From positions 49,865 through 113,864 of the forward strand of contig CAYZJH010000004.1 in NCBI GenBank assembly GCA_964478625.1: DNA of 64,000 nucleotides. Direction: 5' to 3'. Source of the stretch: SKZT01 sp964478625 (GTDB taxonomy: Bacteria > Desulfobacterota > Desulfobacteria > Desulfobacterales > SKZT01). Below are positions 9,781-18,069 of this stretch, in pieces. The position numbers and the translations under genes are program-made. Position 1 is the stretch's first letter. Each line of letters opens with the position of its first letter. The notes beneath the pieces are model-generated. The model saw nothing but the letters and a program-made list of their open reading frames with translations. It did not search any database and was not told where the DNA came from.

Positions 9781-11115
9781 TTACTCACCATCCCTGTTGA
9801 TCAATGATCCCTGGCCGGTGGCATCCAATACGTTCAACCAGAGTTTTCCCTGAGGGTCCACCTGTTTCCGCTTTCCCGCGGTAGCTTCCAGAGGCACATG
9901 AACAAAATGGCCGTTGATATTTCCGACAAGCATTTTGGTTTTTCCGGCCATTGCCGCATGGACCGCATCTCTTCCCAAAAAACTGCAGAAAGCATGATCA
10001 TTGGCATTCGCAGGAAGACTTCTGATAATATAACTTGGATCGATGTATTTTAAAGAGATCGGTATTTTCTTTGTTTCGAAATAAGAAGTTATGGCATCTT
10101 TCAAAAAAAGTCCGATATCATTCAACCGTAAATTTCCGGAAGGATCAGTTTCATGGTTGATGGTATTGAAAAATTTTTGGCCGGCTCCCTCAGCTACCAG
10201 GATTACGGCATGTTCCCGTTCCTGTAGCCGCTTTTCCAGGGAAGCCAAAAAACCATTGGGGCCTTCCAGATCAATATCAACTTCCGGGATTAAAACAAAA
10301 TTCACCACCTGCTGAGCCAATGCCGCAGTTGCTGCGATAAATCCCGAATGACGTCCCATAAGTTTAATCAGCCCAATGCCGTTAGGATAGCCTGCTGCCT
10401 CATTATGAGCTCCCACAAGAGCCCGTGTAGCTACTTCTACCGCGGTATCGAATCCAAAAGAACGCGAAACCATATAGATATCATTATCAATTGTTTTGGG
10501 AATGCCGATAACACTAATTTTAAGATTCCTTTCCTGGATAACATCGGCAATTTTGGATGCCGCCTTTAAGGTGCCATCACCACCGATCATAAAAAGGATA
10601 CCGATATTTAATCGCATCAGACTATCGACAATTTCCTCGATTGATTGAGGGCCTCTTGAAGACCCCAGTATGGTACCTCCCATTTCCAGAATATGCCCAA
10701 CCGACAAAGGGGTCAGCTCCATTAACTCATGACCATATTTAGGGATAAATCCCTGAAGACCATAACGAATACCGACAACATTTTTTGTCCCATAGCCATA
10801 ATAAAGTTCCAGGACAATGGCACGGATAATATCATTAAGTCCTGGGCATAAACCGCCGCAAGTCACCAGGGCACATTTGACCTTACTGGGATCAAAGTAA
10901 ATCTGTGAGCGCGGTCCTGCCATTTCAAAAGAAGGAATTGTCATTTTTTCATTAATCATCTTTTCCAGCGTCGTCAGATTTACATCGATAAGCACTCTTG
11001 AAGAATCCGAAACAAAACGCTTGTCATCGGGAGTTCGGTTTTTTCGCCGGATGGGTGATTGAATTCTTGCTTCACCCAAAGTCTGAATTTGAGTCGGAAC
11101 AGATGTCAGGTCCAT
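9781..11115 (-). CDS. pfkA: 6-phosphofructokinase, ATP-type of the long plant/trypanosome-like clade
   Basis: 444 residues. An N-terminal extension of ~80 residues precedes the catalytic core with CGGLCPGLND (residues ~86-95), GGDGT (178-182), PKTIDND (206-212), and LMGRHSGFIAA. It phosphorylates fructose 6-phosphate in glycolysis. Gly at the fourth position of GGDGT indicates ATP use, while the Lys in PKTIDND is the residue found in pyrophosphate enzymes and also in plant and trypanosomal ATP enzymes, so it belongs to the long clade rather than the E. coli PfkA type. A ribosome site AGGAAAAAA precedes the ATG. kdsD lies 95 bp upstream in the same direction. Confidence 0.9.
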   Translation of the reverse strand: MDLTSVPTQIQTLGEARIQSPIRRKNRTPDDKRFVSDSSRVLIDVNLTTLEKMINEKMTIPSFEMAGPRSQIYFDPSKVKCALVTCGGLCPGLNDIIRAIVLELYYGYGTKNVVGIRYGLQGFIPKYGHELMELTPLSVGHILEMGGTILGSSRGPQSIEEIVDSLMRLNIGILFMIGGDGTLKAASKIADVIQERNLKISVIGIPKTIDNDIYMVSRSFGFDTAVEVATRALVGAHNEAAGYPNGIGLIKLMGRHSGFIAATAALAQQVVNFVLIPEVDIDLEGPNGFLASLEKRLQEREHAVILVAEGAGQKFFNTINHETDPSGNLRLNDIGLFLKDAITSYFETKKIPISLKYIDPSYIIRSLPANANDHAFCSFLGRDAVHAAMAGKTKMLVGNINGHFVHVPLEATAGKRKQVDPQGKLWLNVLDATGQGSLINRDGE

Positions 11116-11210
11116 TTTTTTCCTATCGGTTGGTTATACAATGATGAAATTCATAATGTTTCCTGATAGATACAAGGTTTTTCCATCTAGGCCCTGAACG
11201 GTCTTATGGG

Positions 11211-12230
11211 TTATCGACCATTGAATTTAAATTCACCTTTACCCAAAATATCGTGCAAATGCAATATCCCTATTACTTTCAAATTTTTTTCAACAATCGG
11301 CAAAACAGTAATCTGATACTTCTCCATAAGGTTAAGAGCATCGTAGGCCGGGGCATCGGGACCAATACTCAAAGGAGTTTTCGTCATCACCTCATCAACA
11401 GAATAGTTGTCAAGCGTTTTTTTCTGAACAATGAGTCTCCGTATGTCTCCATCGGTAATAATACCCTGCAGGCGCAGAAGGTGGTCCACCACGAAAGTCA
11501 CCCCAAGATTGGGACGATCCATCTCCATAATGGCTTGCTCCAAAGGTGTCCCCAGGCAAACCATCGGAATATGTTCACCCACGAGCATGATATCCTTTAC
11601 ACTGCTTGACAGTCTTTGGCCAAGAGCGCCGGCAGGATGAATGCGCTTAAAGTCAACTGAATTAAAATGGCGTTTTTTAATCAACACCACAGCCAAAGCA
11701 TCCCCCATCGCTAACAATGCCGTTGTGCTGGCAGTGGGAGCCAAACCCATGGGGCATGCCTCACGAGCCACACCCACATCGATCACCAAATCACTCAGTC
11801 TTGCCAGGGAGGAATTTACATTTCCTGTGAGGGCAATGACCTTGCAACCGATTTGGCGAATGCTTGGAACCAGAATATTGAGTTCATCTGTTTCACCGCT
11901 GTTGGAAAGGGCAAGAAATATATCATCCTGACTGACAATCCCTAAATCCCCATGCATGGCCTCGACAGGATGTAGAAATACCGCTCTGGTACCCGTACTG
12001 TTTAAGGTGGCAACGATTTTTCTTCCAACGATTCCCGATTTCCCGATCCCGCCCACGATCACACGACCCTTGCTGTTGTATATCCATTCCACCATCTCGG
12101 TGAATCGTTCATCAATACGTTCAGTAAGGCTTAAAATACCCTCAGCCTCAATTCTTAATACTTCTATCGCCTCTTCTTTAAGCATACCTGTTTCTTTCCA
12201 AAACCCAATAATATTTTCAAACACCATCAT
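11211..12230 (-). CDS. kdsD: Arabinose-5-phosphate isomerase (SIS domain plus two CBS domains)
   Basis: 339 residues. The SIS domain (~40-190) contains GIGKSG, FLHPVEAMHGDLGIV and LALSNSGETDEL; two CBS domains follow (~220-330, with GVTFVVD and ITDGDIRR, then ITVLPIV). This is the KdsD/GutQ arrangement converting ribulose 5-phosphate to arabinose 5-phosphate, the first step to KDO in lipopolysaccharide. It is away from other kds or lpt genes in this window. Start could be 12230 or the internal Met 16 (12185), which aligns better with the usual N-terminus. Confidence 0.92.
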   Translation of the reverse strand: MMVFENIIGFWKETGMLKEEAIEVLRIEAEGILSLTERIDERFTEMVEWIYNSKGRVIVGGIGKSGIVGRKIVATLNSTGTRAVFLHPVEAMHGDLGIVSQDDIFLALSNSGETDELNILVPSIRQIGCKVIALTGNVNSSLARLSDLVIDVGVAREACPMGLAPTASTTALLAMGDALAVVLIKKRHFNSVDFKRIHPAGALGQRLSSSVKDIMLVGEHIPMVCLGTPLEQAIMEMDRPNLGVTFVVDHLLRLQGIITDGDIRRLIVQKKTLDNYSVDEVMTKTPLSIGPDAPAYDALNLMEKYQITVLPIVEKNLKVIGILHLHDILGKGEFKFNGR

Positions 12231-12262
12231 GTTTGGTCTTTAATAAATAAACATGCAATCCA

Positions 12263-12289
12263 AATATATACTTTTAGAGAACTTGTCAA
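12263..12289 (-). promoter_or_regulatory. Candidate sigma-70 promoter for kdsD
   Basis: On the minus strand TTGACA (12284-12289) is followed 15-17 bases on by an AT block giving TATATT (12263-12268, 15-base spacer) or TATTTG (17-base spacer). It lies 30-60 bases before the kdsD start. Confidence 0.4.
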
Positions 12290-12345
12290 ATTCCGAGTGG
12301 ACTTATCGATTCATTTCATCTGATTAAAATTTCTCGCATTTTTTC

Positions 12346-12374
12346 TTGACAAAAGGCATAGTATAATTTATATT
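12346..12374 (+). promoter_or_regulatory. Sigma-70 promoter for the PxxKW gene
   Basis: TTGACA (12346-12351), 17-base spacer, TATATT (12369-12374). A perfect TATAAT also occurs at 12362-12367 but only 10 bases from the -35. Transcription would begin near 12381, giving a leader of about 90 bases that contains an intrinsic terminator. Confidence 0.55.
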
Positions 12375-12406
12375 TCCGAAGTTAATTAAAAATGAAATAT
12401 TAACCT

Positions 12407-12436
12407 GCCTGGTGCGTTTTTCCAGGCTTTTTTTTT
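12407..12436 (+). terminator. Intrinsic terminator or attenuator in the leader of the PxxKW gene
   Basis: GCCTGG (12407-12412) pairs perfectly with CCAGGC (12422-12427) across a 9-base loop, followed directly by a run of nine T (12428-12436). It lies between the promoter at 12346 and the start at 12474, so it must act on that promoter's own transcript; no plus-strand gene ends here. A three-codon ORF (ATG AAA TAT TAA) begins at 12392, just ahead of the hairpin. Confidence 0.65.
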
Positions 12437-12473
12437 AATACCAATAAATCAAATTTTTTAAGAGGTGGTAAAG

Positions 12474-12755
12474 ATGATTTGTACAACTGTTCGCAATGGT
12501 AAAGAATGTCCTCTCATGACCCCAAAAGGCTGTTCATACAATGGCGGATTTTGTCATGAGGTCGTAGAATATTGTGAGGGTTGTAACCGAAGGGTTGAAG
12601 TCTCCGGCGGATGGTATTGCCAATCATTTCCGGAACCTGCATTGAAATGGAAAAACGGCCAGTGCAATATGGCCTCTCATATAGCCGCTGCAACAACTGC
12701 AGAGGCCAAAATTAATCCTTTGAAAGCATCCAAACGTCAGAGCAAACGAAAATAG
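12474..12755 (+). CDS. PxxKW family cysteine-rich protein
   Basis: 93 residues with eight Cys: C..., CPLM, GCSYNGGFC, YCEGCNRRV, YCQSFPEPALKWKNGQC. The PALKW followed by NGQC fits the PxxKW cysteine-rich family found in deltaproteobacterial lineages; the Cys spacing suggests metal or Fe-S binding, but the function is unknown. The C-terminal 25 residues are Ala/Lys-rich. The start is ATG 12474, which has AGAGGTGG 5-6 bases upstream; an in-frame GTG at 12465 lies inside that ribosome site and is unlikely. Expression appears to be set by the leader terminator upstream. Confidence 0.8.
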   Translation: MICTTVRNGKECPLMTPKGCSYNGGFCHEVVEYCEGCNRRVEVSGGWYCQSFPEPALKWKNGQCNMASHIAAATTAEAKINPLKASKRQSKRK

Positions 12756-12777
12756 TCTTCAGTATACCCAATCCAGT

Positions 12778-12821
12778 AACCCCGCCTTTGTTTTTAAAGT
12801 CAAAGCGGGGTTATTTTTTTT
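12778..12821 (+). terminator. Intrinsic terminator after the PxxKW gene
   Basis: AACCCCGCCTTTG (12778-12790) pairs with CAAAGCGGGGTT (12801-12812) with one bulged C, followed by an A and a run of eight T. It ends 12474-12755 transcripts and has no T run on the other strand. Confidence 0.85.
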
Positions 12822-12828
12822 GAAAAAA

Positions 12829-13107
12829 TCAAGGTTCGAGCTTTGCCAAAATTCGGTTTAATTTCTGATTATGTTTATGTTTCAGGATCCTTATGGCTTG
12901 ATCTTTGTTTTGAGCGCACAATTCGCACATTTTGTATGATCCGGTCCACACGATTAAGGCATAATCGCCTCCACAAACAGGACAAACAGATTCATGGTCG
13001 GCATAAAGACTTCTCACTCCAAGCTTTTCAATTCCCGCACAACTTTCCGTATCACTTACACCGCACACCGGGCACGGGCTGGTTTCGACCTGGGTATCTT
13101 TTGCCAT
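12829..13107 (-). CDS. Small zinc-ribbon-like protein of unknown function
   Basis: 92 residues from MAKDTQVETS. Three CxxC pairs (CPVC, CPVC, CELC) plus further Cys suggest one or two zinc sites; the C-terminal 25 residues are basic (KHKHNQKLNR). I do not recognise a named family. The ATG at 13107 is preferred over the in-frame TTG at 13143. It converges on the PxxKW gene, another small Cys-rich protein, across the terminator. No partner is evident. Confidence 0.55.
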   Translation of the reverse strand: MAKDTQVETSPCPVCGVSDTESCAGIEKLGVRSLYADHESVCPVCGGDYALIVWTGSYKMCELCAQNKDQAIRILKHKHNQKLNRILAKLEP

Positions 13108-13358
13108 AATCAAATTTGTTCCGGATATTGATGGGTTAATCAATCGTCATTATCATCAGGTACAATGATAAAAGTTTAAAGAACCGCCCTATGAATTTAA
13201 GGTATGGCAGATGTATTCCTTAGCAAGCCTGATCACGTATGACAATTAATTTTTGACCTGGCCCTATGGAATACGTTATATTGAATTTACCGAGCGCAGA
13301 AAATTTTTTTGACTTTAACAATCATCCAGGCCAGTTCACAGGATTTGAGGAAATCATA

Positions 13359-14549
13359 ATGGATAATCATCAGAAAAAGTCCGGACAATTGATTAAAATT
13401 TCCGAGGAAGTGGATAAAATCATCAGCCAATACAGCAAATCCTACACCCCCGTGAATCAAATCGGACGACTTTGGGAAGCAACCTTGCCTGGGCAAAAGG
13501 CGGATGATGATTCGAAAAAGTCCGGGAAAGAAGGACGATTTTACGAAGAAATCAAATCAGCCAACTTCGATGCCACTCATCTTGAAAAAATCGTTGAGGA
13601 AATCAAACTCATTGAAGAAGGACTCAAAACCCTTGTTGCAGCCCGCACCAAAAAAATCATTACTGAAAAAGTACCTGTTGAAAAACAAAGACCCGTTAAA
13701 TACGGGCTGATCCGAAAAGCACTTCTATTTATGGGATTGATCCGTCAAAAAATTGAAACTTATACCGATTTTGAGACAGTTCAAAAAGAAGTCCCCCGGG
13801 AACCTGGTGAGGTAGCCCTCTCAGAATTTCGGACCATGATCGACAGGTATATTTCCAACCTTAAACATCTCAATCAAGGGCTTTTAAATACAGTGATGGA
13901 GGTGGACCATATTGTCAAAAATCTGACAGATGTCAGCGATTCATATACGGATCAGATTCATTCAGATCGCAAATCCTATTATAACCAGGTTCAAACCAGT
14001 CAGAAACTGGAATCGAAACTAAAAGATTTAATTGCCCTTCACGAAACTCTGAGCCCTCTTAATGAACGCTTTCCCGAAGTGGAAAAGGCAAGGGACCATC
14101 TTGAAATGGCCCTGAGGGATAGCCAGAGCCAGGAATTTAAACACAAAACCAGCATCGACATGAATCTCAATTACCAATCCGCCCTGAAAAGCTATAGAAA
14201 ACTGATCAATGATTTTCGGGAACGAGGCCACCTCCACGTCAACATGGTGGAAAAATTCTCGGAAGGTGCTAGCCACATGAAAATTGCTATTGACAATGTT
14301 TCACAGATTTGCTCAGGAGTTGCCAAGGTAACCCAGTCCATGATCATGATCGTTGAAAGCATCGAAGGTGGTAACAAGGTTCTTGGGCGTTATGCAGCTT
14401 TGATCGGAAACCGGGTTGCAACAGGAACTCAATGGGATATGGAATACGAAGAACTCAAAGAAGCTGAAGCAATTTATCATCAAAACGACCATGCTCGTCT
14501 CAAGGAACTTGAAAAAAACCGAAAGGAACTGGAAATGCTTACGGCTTGA
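13359..14549 (+). CDS. Coiled-coil protein of unknown function
   Basis: 396 residues from MDNHQKKSGQ, which has GAGGAAATCATA before its ATG; the longer frame from 13266 lacks a ribosome site. Almost entirely helical and charged, with long Glu/Lys heptad-like stretches (for example ~65-105, 195-330 and 365-395). There is one short semi-hydrophobic patch (GLIRKALLFMGLIRQ, ~120) and a Gly/Ser-rich helix near 330-350. No signal peptide or catalytic motif. A weak resemblance to TelA-type toxic-anion-resistance proteins is possible but I cannot support it. Confidence 0.6.
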   Translation: MDNHQKKSGQLIKISEEVDKIISQYSKSYTPVNQIGRLWEATLPGQKADDDSKKSGKEGRFYEEIKSANFDATHLEKIVEEIKLIEEGLKTLVAARTKKIITEKVPVEKQRPVKYGLIRKALLFMGLIRQKIETYTDFETVQKEVPREPGEVALSEFRTMIDRYISNLKHLNQGLLNTVMEVDHIVKNLTDVSDSYTDQIHSDRKSYYNQVQTSQKLESKLKDLIALHETLSPLNERFPEVEKARDHLEMALRDSQSQEFKHKTSIDMNLNYQSALKSYRKLINDFRERGHLHVNMVEKFSEGASHMKIAIDNVSQICSGVAKVTQSMIMIVESIEGGNKVLGRYAALIGNRVATGTQWDMEYEELKEAEAIYHQNDHARLKELEKNRKELEMLTA

Positions 14550-14624
14550 TGATCCACTGATTTTTCTTTGGAAAGTTCCCAAGGCAGGAATCCGACAGAG
14601 CAATGACTTTTGGGTTTTGCAATT

Positions 14625-16196
14625 CTAATCTCTAATTTCAACCTTTCCTTTCAGATAATTTTTGACAGCTTTGACCGAAATTTCCTCCCTGTGGAAAATA
14701 CCTGCAGCCAATGCAGATTCAGCGTCTGTAAATGAAAAAACCTCATAAAAATGGGTTTCGCTTCCAGCTCCACTTGAGGCAATCACCGGAATAGAAACAG
14801 CGGATTTTACCGCATTGATCAATTCAAGATCAAACCCCATACCGGTGCCATCCCGATCAATACAGTTTAACAGGATTTCCCCTGCACCAAGTTTTTCACA
14901 CACCTTTGCCAAAGTCACTGCATCGACAGGCCTGCCTTCACGCCCGCCTTTGATTGTACATTGATACCAGCAATAAGTCTCTCCTTCAGGTCCGGGGAAT
15001 CGGGTTTTAATCACATGATGCTGCGTATTATCGGGCGATTCAACATACACCCGTTTCGGATCCACGGAAATCACCACCGCTTGATTTCCATAAACGCGTG
15101 AAATTCTCTCAATCGAACTGTGACCCGTCGCCTTTTGGGTTTTCAGATAGTCCTCCACAATAAGAACAGCATCACTTCCTATAGATATCTTGTCAGCTCC
15201 CGAACGAAAATATTCGGAGGCCACCTCCAGTGACGAATAGTATTTACCGTTTTTATCAGTGTAATCCCGGATACCGCCACCAATGGTCAACGGAACAAAT
15301 ACATTCAAGGAAGTCTGTTTCAAAACCTCCAGCATTGGCATATCTTCAAGGGGAAAATCTCTGAAACCCGTGATGTTTAAAAATGCGATTTCATCTGCAC
15401 CATCCTGGTAGTATTTTCCGGCCAATTCCACAGGTTTTCCAAGATTTCGAACAGATCCTTTTTCCCGTACATCATACCGGTCCCCTTTGGTTACCACCAA
15501 ATCCCCTTCATCATTGGCTCGCACATCCAGACAGGCAATAATTCTTTTGGCCAGGCGTGTTTGAGTAGAAATATGGGGCGGAAGTGTTTTAGGAAGGTCG
15601 GTTTCAATAAAATTTTTTAACAATTGACCACCGGTTTTTCCGCTCTTTTCCGGATGAAACTGCGTGGCAATAATATTGCCTTGTTGAACACTGCTGACAA
15701 ATTCAATCCCATAATTGGTGGTGGTTAACACAATCTCTTTATTTTCAGGCACCACATGATATGAATGCACAAAATAGAGCTTTTCAATTCCTGAAAGGGA
15801 TGAAAACATTCGGGAAGGCTTTTTAATATTTATTCCGTTCCATCCGATATGAGGCACGGAAAGATCAATAGCAAATCTCCTGACTTTACCCTTAAATATT
15901 CCTAATCCCCGGACACCGGGTGCTTCTTCGCTTTCCTCGAATAATGCCTGCAATCCAAGACAAATTCCCAAAAAGGGACGTCCTGAATTCAGAAACTCCC
16001 TTATTGGTTCCATATAATTTTTATTCTGCAAGATTTGAATCATGCTGAGGAAATTGCCAACCCCTGGAAATATTATTTTTTCCGCCGACAGGATATCCTC
16101 GATTCTTTCAACAATTTTAACTTTTTCACCAAGGCTTTCAATGGCATTCACCACACTCCGGACATTACCCGCTCCATAATCCAATAAGGTAATCAT
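14625..16196 (-). CDS. hisHF: Fused imidazole glycerol phosphate synthase (HisH-HisF in one chain, HIS7-type)
   Basis: 523 residues. Residues 1-~205 are the glutaminase half with nucleophile Cys79 (GICLGLQ) and the His181/Glu183 pair (FHPEKSG). Residues ~215-520 are the cyclase half with Asp224 (IIACLDV), Asp379 (VVISVDPKRVYV) and CIDRDGTGMGF. It turns PRFAR plus ammonia from glutamine into IGP and AICAR in histidine synthesis. In most bacteria the halves are separate genes; single-chain order H-F, with the ANDEGDLVVTKGDRYDVRE insert and the EVASEYFRSGADKISIG stretch, matches the eukaryotic HIS7 form. There are no other his genes in the window. It lies downstream of cspA beyond a terminator and converges with the coiled-coil gene. 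Confidence 0.95.
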   Translation of the reverse strand: MITLLDYGAGNVRSVVNAIESLGEKVKIVERIEDILSAEKIIFPGVGNFLSMIQILQNKNYMEPIREFLNSGRPFLGICLGLQALFEESEEAPGVRGLGIFKGKVRRFAIDLSVPHIGWNGINIKKPSRMFSSLSGIEKLYFVHSYHVVPENKEIVLTTTNYGIEFVSSVQQGNIIATQFHPEKSGKTGGQLLKNFIETDLPKTLPPHISTQTRLAKRIIACLDVRANDEGDLVVTKGDRYDVREKGSVRNLGKPVELAGKYYQDGADEIAFLNITGFRDFPLEDMPMLEVLKQTSLNVFVPLTIGGGIRDYTDKNGKYYSSLEVASEYFRSGADKISIGSDAVLIVEDYLKTQKATGHSSIERISRVYGNQAVVISVDPKRVYVESPDNTQHHVIKTRFPGPEGETYCWYQCTIKGGREGRPVDAVTLAKVCEKLGAGEILLNCIDRDGTGMGFDLELINAVKSAVSIPVIASSGAGSETHFYEVFSFTDAESALAAGIFHREEISVKAVKNYLKGKVEIRD

Positions 16197-16237
16197 TTCA
16201 AATCCTTAATAATCCTGAATGTTTTTTAGTATGGGGT

Positions 16238-16283
16238 ATAAAAAAAGGGGCATTTTCTTTTTAAAGAAAGCAATGCCCCTTTT
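16238..16283 (-). terminator. Intrinsic terminator of cspA
   Basis: On the minus strand AAAAGGGGCATT (16283-16272) pairs with AATGCCCCTTTT (16254-16243) and is followed by T residues down to 16238. It lies 16 bases after the cspA stop and before hisHF. Confidence 0.85.
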
Positions 16284-16299
16284 AAATTTTTCGGCAAGT

Positions 16300-16500
16300 T
16301 TATTCTACAACAACATGAACAGCCGTAGGCCCTTTTTTACCTTGTTCTATATCAAAGGTAACACGGTTCCCTTCATAAAGGCATTTAAACCCATTTCCCT
16401 CAATTCCGGAATAATGAACAAAAACATCGGGTCCATCCTCTTGTTCAATAAAACCATAACCTTTTTTTTCACTAAACCATTTCACGACACCGTTTGCCAT
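16300..16500 (-). CDS. cspA: Cold-shock domain protein
   Basis: 66 residues, a single cold-shock domain. RNP-1 is KGYGFIEQ and RNP-2 is VFVHYSGI, inside MANGVVKWFSEKKGYGFI. It binds single-stranded RNA and DNA and melts RNA structure. AAAGGAGGGTGCCGCT places the ribosome site just before ATG. A strong terminator follows, so it is probably monocistronic. The symbol is used for the family; the paralogue type (CspA, CspC, CspD) cannot be fixed. Confidence 0.95.
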   Translation of the reverse strand: MANGVVKWFSEKKGYGFIEQEDGPDVFVHYSGIEGNGFKCLYEGNRVTFDIEQGKKGPTAVHVVVE

Positions 16501-16757
16501 AGCGGCACCCTCCTTTTAAAAATGTTTCGATGTTTCATGCTTCAGGTTGCCACTATCAAAAGAACTGTTTTGACGAATGGATTACCCTTAAGAACGAAAC
16601 AGGCCTATGATTCACCGGCCTTTCATTTACCTGGTTACAGGCATTAAAAAATATTGTTATCTCTTTTCTGATTTTTCCAGCCTCGTTGGAAATCATGGTC
16701 GGAAGGATCTAAAATATTCTTTGAAAGGCCTATATCTATAAAATCATTCTTTGTCAA
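16501..16757 (-). promoter_or_regulatory. cspA promoter and long 5' leader
   Basis: The minus strand has TTGACA (16752-16757), 17-base spacer, TATAGG (16729-16734), predicting a start near 16722 and an untranslated leader of ~220 bases. Long leaders are typical of cold-induced csp mRNAs. The rest of the gap to 16881 contains no gene I can support. Confidence 0.45.
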
Positions 16758-16881
16758 GAGATGATAATTCCTTTCAAAGACTTTGCCAATAGGGATTTAA
16801 CCGGATCGCTCCATCAGGTAGGACAATCTTTTGTTTTTGATTTTTCAGTGCATCTGGTGTTCTCTGCCACGATCCAACTTT

Positions 16882-17940
16882 TCAATGAATATGCCCCGGA
16901 TCGCTGAATCGGCTGTTTTCACTGAAACTGAAAAGGTTATGCCTGAAAAGATACAAACATGCCTCTACCACCTGAGGATCGTACAACGTTCCGCTATTTT
17001 TGGAAATCTCTTCAAGAGCGGCATCAATTCCAAGCGCCGGACGGTATGGGCGATAGGAGCTCTGAGCTTCGGTAACATCAGCCACAGAAAGAATGCGGGC
17101 TTCCAAAAGTATCTGGTCGCCCTTGAGGCCGGAAGGATATCCTGATCCATCTATTCGTTCATGATGTTGAAAAACAATATCAGCTATAGGCATTTTAAAG
17201 GGTATCCTTTTCAAAAGCCTGTATCCCACCTCCGGATGAATTTTCAGTAGTTCCCGCTCGGTTTCCAGAAGACGACCCGGACGATTCATCACGGATGTCG
17301 GAACCCTGATCTTGCCGATATCATGAAGGATACCTGCTAGTTCCACAGCCTGGATTTTATCCTTAGAAAGCCCCATATGTTTTGCAATCGCGCCTGCAAG
17401 ATTCGCTACACGTTGCTGGTGGCCGGAAGTATAAGGATCTCTGATTTCAGCCATCAGCGTTATTGTCGAAATGGTGGCCTCAAGCATTTTTTCCAGGGCA
17501 ATTGTTTTTTCCCTGACCATCAACTCAAGGTTGACATTGCGGTCCGCAAGCTGCTCGCGCATGGATTTCAGAGCCAGGTGGGTTCGGACTCTCTCCCGAA
17601 CCTCTTCTGCGAGAAAGGGTTTGGTGATATAATCAACAGCTCCCAGCTCGAACCCTTTGATTTTTCGAGAAACATCATTGACGGCCGTTATGAAAATAAT
17701 GGGAATATCACGAGTTTCCGGATTGGCTTTTAATCGGTTGCAAACCTCAAAACCATTCATCTCCGGCATCATAATATCCAACAGGATAATATCCGGTTTC
17801 TGTTTCGAAATGTAATCCAAAGCTCTCGGCCCACTGATGCTCACACCCAACTCATATTCATTCACCAGAGTGTTGACCAACAGATCGATATTGGTGGGGT
17901 TATCGTCCACAATCAGAACAAGATCTCGTTTTTTTTCCAT
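16882..17940 (-). CDS. HD-GYP response regulator (cyclic di-GMP phosphodiesterase)
   Basis: 352 residues. Receiver domain 1-120 with acidic VDDN, phospho-acceptor Asp55 (ILLDIMMPEMNG) and Lys108 (ITKPF). A helical linker leads to the HD-GYP domain with ILHDIGK (HD at 206-207), HHE (259-261) and GSGYP (265-269); all expected metal-ligand motifs are present, so it should linearise cyclic di-GMP. RpfG-like architecture. It is encoded 129 bp downstream of the large hybrid kinase in the same direction, making it the likely output partner. Confidence 0.92.
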   Translation of the reverse strand: MEKKRDLVLIVDDNPTNIDLLVNTLVNEYELGVSISGPRALDYISKQKPDIILLDIMMPEMNGFEVCNRLKANPETRDIPIIFITAVNDVSRKIKGFELGAVDYITKPFLAEEVRERVRTHLALKSMREQLADRNVNLELMVREKTIALEKMLEATISTITLMAEIRDPYTSGHQQRVANLAGAIAKHMGLSKDKIQAVELAGILHDIGKIRVPTSVMNRPGRLLETERELLKIHPEVGYRLLKRIPFKMPIADIVFQHHERIDGSGYPSGLKGDQILLEARILSVADVTEAQSSYRPYRPALGIDAALEEISKNSGTLYDPQVVEACLYLFRHNLFSFSENSRFSDPGHIH

Positions 17941-18069
17941 ATTCGCTACGCCTTAGTATAACCATATTTCTCCATTCCCCAAATTATTCCTTCTTTTCCG
18001 ATACAGAATCCAACCATCAGAAGCTTTTATGAATCTGTTCGGGTTCTGCTTTATCCTGATGAAACAAAT

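Noticed and set aside
12362..12367. Perfect TATAAT as -10 of the PxxKW promoter
   Set aside because: Only 10 bases from TTGACA; the TATATT at 12369 gives the proper 17-base spacing.
16219..16647. 142-codon frame over cspA and its leader
   Set aside because: Antisense to cspA, and starts inside its terminator.
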